64,000 nucleotides of DNA, taken from the NCBI RefSeq assembly GCF_009177095.1, contig NZ_AP021861.1:1178001-1242000 (forward strand), given 5' to 3'. Shown in pieces: positions 60,115 to 64,000 of this stretch (positions are counted from its first letter, which is position 1; each line of letters opens with the position of its first letter). The DNA comes from Lacipirellula parvula. GTDB lineage: Bacteria > Planctomycetota > Planctomycetia > Pirellulales > Lacipirellulaceae. A model generated the notes under the pieces. The model did no database searches. It worked only from the letters and a program-made list of their open reading frames with translations, and was not told the origin of the DNA. Both the position numbers and the translations under genes were made by a program.

Positions 60115-61218
60115 ATGAACGACGAATCACGATACATGCAGCGGGCGATTGAGCTCGCGTATCGCGGCGAGGGGTTCGTCGAGCCGAATCCGATGGTTGG
60201 CTGCGTGCTCGTTCGCAACGACGCGGTCGTCGGCGAAGGCTGGCATCAGCGATTCGGCGGGCCGCATGCCGAGATTGAAGCGCTCCGCATGGCGGGCGAA
60301 GCCGCGCGTGGGGCGACGGCGTACGTAACGCTAGAGCCGTGCGCTCATACCGGCAAGACGCCGCCGTGCACCGAGGCGCTCATTTCCGCTGGCGTGGCGC
60401 GGGTCGTCATCGGGCATCGTGATCCTAATCCGGTCGTCGACGGTCGCGGCATCGAGCGGTTGCGCGCGGCGGGCATCGATGTTGAATTACTGGACGGCAT
60501 CGCAGAGGCGCGCGAGCTGCTGGCGCCGTTCGCGAAGCTGATGACGGTCGGCCAACCGTGGGTGATTGCCAAGTGGGCGATGACGCTCGACGGCAAGATC
60601 GCCGCTCATACGGGCGACAGCCAGTGGATTAGCAGCGAAGCGTCGCGGGCGATCGTTCATCAATTGCGCGGACGCGTCGATGCGGTCGTCGTCGGTCGCG
60701 GCACGGCGGAGCAGGATGACCCACTGCTCACTCCCCGCCCTGCTGGCCCGCGCGTGCCGACGCGAATTGTGCTCGACTCGCAGGCGGTGCTGTCGCTTGA
60801 GAGTCAACTCGTGCGAACCGCCGTCGAGGCGCCAGTGCTGGTTGCGGCAGCGGCGAACGCTCCCGATAGCCGTTGCCATGCACTGCGCGAGGCAGGCGTC
60901 GAAGTTTGGCAAGCGCCGGCGGCGGCTGTCGCCCCCAGCGAGCGGTGGATCTCGCTACTCGACGAACTCGGCCGGCGGCGGATGACCAACATCTTGGTCG
61001 AAGGGGGCGGTCACGTCCTCGGCGCGTTGCTCGACACCGACGCGATCGACGAAGTCCATGCCTTCATCGCCCCACGGCTGATCGGCGGCGCCGGGCCCAG
61101 CCCTATTTGCGGCGCCGGACGGGCGGTGATGGTCGATGCACTTCGCTTGGCGTCGCCGCGGGTCGAGACAATCGGCGAAGACGTTTACGTAAGCGGCCGC
61201 GTTCTGCGAAGTCGGTGA
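60115..61218 (+). CDS. ribD: Bifunctional diaminohydroxyphosphoribosylaminopyrimidine deaminase/reductase
   Basis: RibD performs the deamination and reduction steps of riboflavin synthesis. The 367-residue product has an N-terminal zinc deaminase domain with H51/E53 (HAEIEAL) and C76/C85 (LEPCAHTGKTPPCTEAL), and a C-terminal reductase domain from about residue 150 (WVIAKWAMTLDGKIA, TNILVEGGGHVLGALL). Full bifunctional length. No other rib gene is nearby and I saw no FMN-riboswitch pattern upstream. ATG at 60115 chosen over 60094. Confidence 0.95.
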   Translation: MNDESRYMQRAIELAYRGEGFVEPNPMVGCVLVRNDAVVGEGWHQRFGGPHAEIEALRMAGEAARGATAYVTLEPCAHTGKTPPCTEALISAGVARVVIGHRDPNPVVDGRGIERLRAAGIDVELLDGIAEARELLAPFAKLMTVGQPWVIAKWAMTLDGKIAAHTGDSQWISSEASRAIVHQLRGRVDAVVVGRGTAEQDDPLLTPRPAGPRVPTRIVLDSQAVLSLESQLVRTAVEAPVLVAAAANAPDSRCHALREAGVEVWQAPAAAVAPSERWISLLDELGRRRMTNILVEGGGHVLGALLDTDAIDEVHAFIAPRLIGGAGPSPICGAGRAVMVDALRLASPRVETIGEDVYVSGRVLRSR

Positions 61219-61231
61219 GCACTACAAGCAA

Positions 61232-61316
61232 ACGCCTGAACCGCGAATCACGCGAATCTGCGCGAATTAAGAACTAAGGGCATTCTTTCGTGTCTTTTCG
61301 TGTGTTTCGTGGTTAA
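61232..61316. repeat. Inverted repeat (CGCGAATCACGCGAA / TTTCGTGTCTTTTCGTG type)
   Basis: A repeat of the family at 13050-13297: left ACCGCGAATCACGCGAATCT, right TTCTTTCGTGTCTTTTCGTG ending TTTCGTGGTTAAAA. It separates the convergent ribD and yjbQ-like genes. Confidence 0.68.
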
Positions 61317-61335
61317 AAACTCCCCGTATTCCTCT

Positions 61336-61755
61336 TCATTCTCCCCAAATCGTCGCCACGACGCGCCGCCGTCCGCCCTGGTTGCGATGCTCGCAGAGGT
61401 AGATTCCCTGCCACGTGCCGAGCGCCAGCCGGCCCTCGCGAATTGGAATCGTCAGCGAGGCCCCCAGCAGCGACGCTTTCACATGCGCCGGCATGTCGTC
61501 GGGGCCTTCGCATGTATGACGATACGGAAAGCTTTCGGGCGCGATCGCGTTGAATGAAGACTCGAGATCGAACGGCACGTCGGCGTCGGCGTTCTCGTTG
61601 ATCGAGAGCGACGCGGACGTGTGCTGGATGAACAGGTGCAAAAGCCCCACCTGCACCCCGCTCAATTGGGGGAGCTTCGCGGAAATGTCCCGCGTGATCA
61701 GATGAAACCCGCGCGACTTTGCGGGTAGCTCAATCAGCTCTTGGATCCAGGGCAT
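61336..61755 (-). CDS. YjbQ family protein (UPF0047)
   Basis: A 139-residue protein of the YjbQ/UPF0047 family. The family signature is visible: HTSASLSINENADADV, DDMPAHVKASLLGAS, and near the end LGTWQGIYLCEHRNQGGRRRV. Family members have weak thiamine-phosphate synthase activity in vitro; the physiological role is not certain. I start at the ATG at 61755; the ATG at 61767 is four codons upstream. Confidence 0.93.
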   Translation of the reverse strand: MPWIQELIELPAKSRGFHLITRDISAKLPQLSGVQVGLLHLFIQHTSASLSINENADADVPFDLESSFNAIAPESFPYRHTCEGPDDMPAHVKASLLGASLTIPIREGRLALGTWQGIYLCEHRNQGGRRRVVATIWGE

Positions 61756-62157
61756 ATCGCCTCGCAAGGTCAGCGAAATCGTCGCATTTTACCGAGCAAA
61801 TCGAGCGAGTTGCGGGAAGGCGCAATGCTCATTTCAGCTAGCAGCTTCGCCCAGGCGGCAAGGATTCGCGCAAAGCGAGTTTCAAATTGCGAATAGCCTC
61901 GAAGTCAAGGGGGAAAAAACTTGACTTGCTTCGCACGCTAGTAATAATCGCTTAATCCAAAATTCAAAACAGTCGGCAGCTTGGTGGCGGCGAATGGATC
62001 GCCTCCCCGTTGAAGCACCCACCTTAGTTTCCCACCTCTGCAAAGCCGGCTGAGGATTCTTGTTGCGAGCATTACCCAGGCTTGGCGGCCTTCGCTCGCT
62101 GTGGCGCATTTCGATGCAAGGCAATATTGTTCGTTGAATAGCAAAGGTAGCAGGACC
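61756..62157. other. Gap and long leader of the small gene at 62158
   Basis: A comparatively AT-rich 402 bases. After the promoter at 61921-61947 the remaining leader of about 200 bases contains imperfect hairpins such as GGCG...CGCC near 61987-62010. No ORF is supported. It may contain a leader element or a small RNA; I do not recognise any known RNA family. Confidence 0.4.
61921..61947 (+). promoter_or_regulatory. Candidate sigma70-type promoter
   Basis: TTGACT at 61921-61926 and TAATAA/AATAAT at 61942-61948 with a 15-16 base spacer. It would produce a transcript with a leader of about 200 bases before the ATG at 62158. Confidence 0.45.
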
Positions 62158-62388
62158 ATGCCCGATCCCAAGTTGAAGAACGTTTTCGAAGCGATCCTCA
62201 AGTACGGTCACGACGAAGACTTCGCCCCGAAGATGGACGAAGAATTCAAGGCGACTCAAGCCCCGGCAGGTTCCCGTGAGAAGCTCGAAGTGTTGGCGGA
62301 GCGGATTCGCTCGGGTCAGCCCCTGTGGCACGAAGAAGACCGTTCGGACTACACCGGTCTGACCGGCGCCGTTCGTCCCCGCGACTAG
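62158..62388 (+). CDS. Small conserved-looking hypothetical protein
   Basis: A 76-residue highly charged soluble protein: MPDPKLKNVFEAILKYGHDE, then DFAPKMDEEFKATQAP, then GSREKLEVLAERIRSGQPLWHEEDRSDYTGL. No membrane segment, zinc motif or recognised family. AAAGG at 62143-62147 lies about ten bases before the ATG. A strong promoter candidate upstream and a 15-base terminator stem downstream suggest a well-expressed monocistronic gene. Confidence 0.75.
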   Translation: MPDPKLKNVFEAILKYGHDEDFAPKMDEEFKATQAPAGSREKLEVLAERIRSGQPLWHEEDRSDYTGLTGAVRPRD

Positions 62389-62727
62389 TCTAGCGTGTCC
62401 GAACAATTTAATTCAATCGAAGAGGCCGTCCCGGCACCGTCGGGACGGCCTCTTCGCGTTTCTAACCAAGGCGCGAGTTCAGGAGCAACCGCCGTCGAAC
62501 TAAACGCTTGAAGCTTGGGAATGTCGTTCGGAAGTAGTGGACAGGATCCGGGATGACGGCGATCGACAGATGGTGGATTGATGGGAGCGCCTCGCCGCCA
62601 AAGGCGGGACAACTCAGCGTTTCATCATGTCGGTCTGCGGCATCCGGTGATCTGGTCCCTCGTTCTCGCAACGTAAATGCTTCGTGGTTCGCGTTGAGTT
62701 CAGCGACGTCGTCGCTGCTCCCGAGAA
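62389..62727. other. Gap holding the terminator and nothing else identified
   Basis: Apart from the hairpin at 62419-62455 and a short palindrome GCAGCGAC/GTCGCTGC near 62702-62720 beyond csrA, no structure or ORF is supported. Confidence 0.35.
62419..62462 (+). terminator. Strong hairpin terminator of the small hypothetical gene
   Basis: GAAGAGGCCGTCCCG (62419-62433) pairs perfectly with CGGGACGGCCTCTTC (62441-62455) around a 7-base loop, followed by GCGTTTCT. It lies about 30 bases after the stop. The T tract is short. Confidence 0.75.
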
Positions 62728-62943
62728 CTAGGCGGAACGGGCCAGCGACGCCAACTCCCCGGCGGCGACCTCGATCTCCAAACCGGCGCCGTCGTGCGGC
62801 TCCAGTTCATCGCGCAAGACAAGCATGTCACGCGGGGCGTCAATGCCGAGGCGAACCTTGTCGCCGGCGACGCGCACCACAGTGATCACGATCGAATCCC
62901 CCAACTTGATGCGTTGCGATTGCTTTCTCGATAAAACCAGCAT
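62728..62943 (-). CDS. csrA: Carbon storage regulator / translational repressor CsrA
   Basis: A 71-residue CsrA. MLVLSRKQSQRIKLGDSIV at the N-terminus is the classic first strands, and VRLGIDAPRDMLVLRDEL contains the RNA-binding edge with the conserved arginine. CsrA binds GGA-containing hairpins in mRNA leaders and also regulates flagellin in many species. GGAGGT at 62951-62956 lies seven bases before the ATG at 62943 and selects this start over the ATG at 62958. A promoter candidate is at 62992-63019. No fliW is adjacent. Confidence 0.93.
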   Translation of the reverse strand: MLVLSRKQSQRIKLGDSIVITVVRVAGDKVRLGIDAPRDMLVLRDELEPHDGAGLEIEVAAGELASLARSA

Positions 62944-62950
62944 TTGGTTG

Positions 62951-62956
62951 ACCTCC
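62951..62956 (-). promoter_or_regulatory. Shine-Dalgarno site of csrA
   Basis: GGAGGT on the minus strand, seven bases before the ATG at 62943. Unusually strong for this window and itself GGA-containing, so it could be a CsrA autoregulation target (inference). Confidence 0.6.
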
Positions 62957-62991
62957 ATGTTTCCCGCGGCGGGGCTTATGAACTTATGTAC

Positions 62992-63019
62992 AGTATATCG
63001 AGCCGGACAGAGTCCGCAA
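62992..63019 (-). promoter_or_regulatory. Candidate csrA promoter overlapped by a palindrome
   Basis: On the minus strand TTGCGG (63014-63019), a 16-base spacer and TATACT (62992-62997) give a reasonable sigma70-type promoter for csrA. The -35 hexamer and part of the spacer fall in the perfect 12-base inverted repeat at 63002-63030. Confidence 0.45.
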
Positions 63020-63030
63020 CTCTGTCCGGC
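63002..63030. repeat. Perfect 12-base inverted repeat upstream of csrA
   Basis: GCCGGACAGAGT (63002-63013), loop CCGCA and ACTCTGTCCGGC (63019-63030). No T tract. It could be an operator or a short palindromic repeat. Confidence 0.65.
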
Positions 63031-63061
63031 AAATAATCTCGGAATCGACGGGCACTCTAAG

Positions 63062-63130
63062 AAGCGGTCAGCTTTCAGCTATCAGCGTTCAGCCAGATCA
63101 ATTGCTGACCGCTGAGTGCTGACCGCTAAC
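63062..63130. repeat. Inverted repeat (AGCGGTCAGCTTTCAGC type)
   Basis: GCGGTCAGCTTTCAGCTATC (from about 63065) is mirrored by CAATTGCTGACCGCTGAGTG and GTGCTGACCGCT (to about 63127). Similar in kind to 10445-10546. Confidence 0.68.
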
Positions 63131-63134
63131 GGCT

Positions 63135-63422
63135 TTAAGCTTCGATCATCGGAGCTTCAAGCAATCGCGTGCGCTGCATCCGTCGGCCGCATGAACCGTA
63201 AAACAAGATCGTGTTCTGCTCAGTTTCCCAAATCGCGGTGAGGCGGACGGCCCGAGGGCCATGGAGGCAATAATAAATGCCGCACGGTTTGCCGGAGCGA
63301 TTGAGAATTTGTTGGGTGAGCGGGAAGCGATCGGGTTCTAAAGTTTCCAGGCGACTCAGGGTGTGGGCGACGTATTGATGGACCAGTTCCAGCGTCGGCA
63401 GACGCTCGGCGTTTTCCACCAT
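63135..63422 (-). CDS. Hypothetical protein
   Basis: A 95-residue soluble protein, not recognised. It reads ENAERLPTLELVHQYVAHTLSRLETLEP and then QQILNRSGKPCGIYYCLHGPRAVRLTAIWETEQNTILFYGS as a short helix-sheet fold. The strand pattern after residue 45 (VRLTAIWETEQNTILFYG) is protein-like and the codon use fits the window. The ATG at 63422 is the first in-frame start after an upstream stop. A repeat element follows it; then csrA, both minus strand. Confidence 0.6.
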   Translation of the reverse strand: MVENAERLPTLELVHQYVAHTLSRLETLEPDRFPLTQQILNRSGKPCGIYYCLHGPRAVRLTAIWETEQNTILFYGSCGRRMQRTRLLEAPMIEA

Positions 63423-63871
63423 CGACGGACGAACCTCATAGGGACTTCGTTGATGTCAACTCAGCGTGAGGCGACCAGACGCTCGGGAGGGCGATCCGCG
63501 CCAAGCTCGCTCTTGTAGCGAGCTTTCTTCCGAGCGTCGCGGTCAATCGTCTATCCGACTGCCACGGCGCCGCAGTCACCCGTGTTAAGCTAGGTGACTT
63601 GCGACAACCTAGATATCGGCGGCGAGTTGCTGCTAGCTGCAGGTCGGCCGTTAAGATTTGACGAACAACGAAGGCTGCACGCCGTCGTCGCGCGACGCGA
63701 TCGCGCAGTTAGCGCGAAGCGTTAGAGGCGCTGCGATGCGAATTTGAAAGAAGAGATTTAACCTTGGTTTGGCTCAAGGTTGTTGGGACGATTCCGTCGC
63801 ACGAGGTTGTGATCAGATCAGACGGCTTTGCGGCGCCACGTTGAGCGTCACATGCCGCCCGCGATAGTGCG
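63423..63871. other. 449-base intergenic region
   Basis: Holds an AAGCTCGCT/AGCGAGCTT hairpin at 63503-63525 followed by TCTT and an AACCTTG/CAAGGTT pair near 63751-63772. No ORF is supported and no tRNA pattern was found. Confidence 0.35.
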
Positions 63872-64000
63872 TTAGGGCTTCGCTTTCGCAGGCGCGCGGT
63901 ATTCGAAGAAGAATCGTCCCCTTCCAGCGGTATGGACGTTGTACATCCCGAAGTAACGGCAAAGATCGTCCTCGACGCCTTGCAGTTCCTCGCCGATGGC
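63872..64000 (-). CDS. C-terminal fragment of a gene leaving the window
   Basis: A minus-strand frame stays open from the window edge to a TAA at 63872. It encodes 42 residues including ELQGVEDDLCRYFGMYNV and GRGRFFFEYRAPAKAKP, with protein-like composition and a basic tail. Too short to assign a family. Confidence 0.5.
   Translation of the reverse strand, partial: AIGEELQGVEDDLCRYFGMYNVHTAGRGRFFFEYRAPAKAKP

Noticed and set aside
61955-62157. Known structural RNA (6S, SRP, RNase P or tmRNA) in the leader
   Set aside because: I compared remembered core motifs of these families on both strands and found no match.

Overview
The window reads as a chromosomal segment of a planctomycete, most likely a Pirellulales/Lacipirellulaceae relative. 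The evidence is the mix of gene families: PVC-type heme-binding protein, BBP7-like outer-membrane protein, bacterial tetrahydromethanopterin (H4MPT) C1 genes, OleC/OleD-like enzymes, DUF4254, long multiheme/TPR proteins and many short coiled-coil or zinc-ribbon regulators. High GC, weak Shine-Dalgarno use and many palindromic intergenic elements fit as well. The lineage is inferred from gene content only. I saw no rRNA, tRNA, CRISPR array, transposase or prophage.

Layout. 1-7.5 kb (minus): an 8-heme cytochrome with a TPR tail, PriA, a heme-motif histidine kinase and RNase HI, arranged head to tail. 7.9-13 kb (plus): a PVC-type c-type heme protein, then a DUF2062/TIGR03546-like and TIGR03545-like gene pair. 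13.3-18.2 kb (plus): Mch, an ATP-grasp ligase, an OleC-like AMP ligase and an OleD-like reductase. 18.4-23.5 kb (plus): a secreted DUF4038-like glycosidase, AspS and a redoxin-fold lipoprotein without CxxC. 23.7-26.3 kb (minus): a small ORF, an OmpR-type regulator and a histidine kinase, tightly overlapping. 26.6-29.6 kb: GT9, GT4 and DUF4254 (surface polysaccharide). 29.9-32.5 kb: two spermidine-synthase-fold genes. 32.6-37.7 kb (minus): a coiled-coil protein, a D-2-hydroxyacid dehydrogenase and a long-chain acyl-CoA ligase. 37.9-40.3 kb (plus): a zinc-ribbon Ser/Thr kinase and a PP2C phosphatase. 40.5-46.8 kb (minus): an NTF2-like protein, then a five-gene envelope module of ABC ATPase, FtsX-type permease, HEAT-like protein and two paralogous CCFG-motif proteins. 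47.5-64 kb: FolC, an S41 protease, an MMPL/RND protein, a BBP7-like barrel, transaldolase, a SEC-C/TPR protein, RibD, YjbQ, a small conserved-looking ORF with its own promoter and terminator, CsrA, and the tail of a gene leaving the window.

The strongest unexplained signal is repetitive. At least three long palindromic families (a CCGGGG element of about 88 bp, a CCCCTCCCC element of about 100 bp and a CACTGGCA/TGCCAGTG element) and several imperfect 'mirror' elements occupy the intergenic spaces. One CCGGGG copy lies in frame inside the OleC-like gene, and another supplies the stop codon of a spermidine-synthase-like gene. The best candidate for an undescribed protein system is the 41.2-46.8 kb envelope module.
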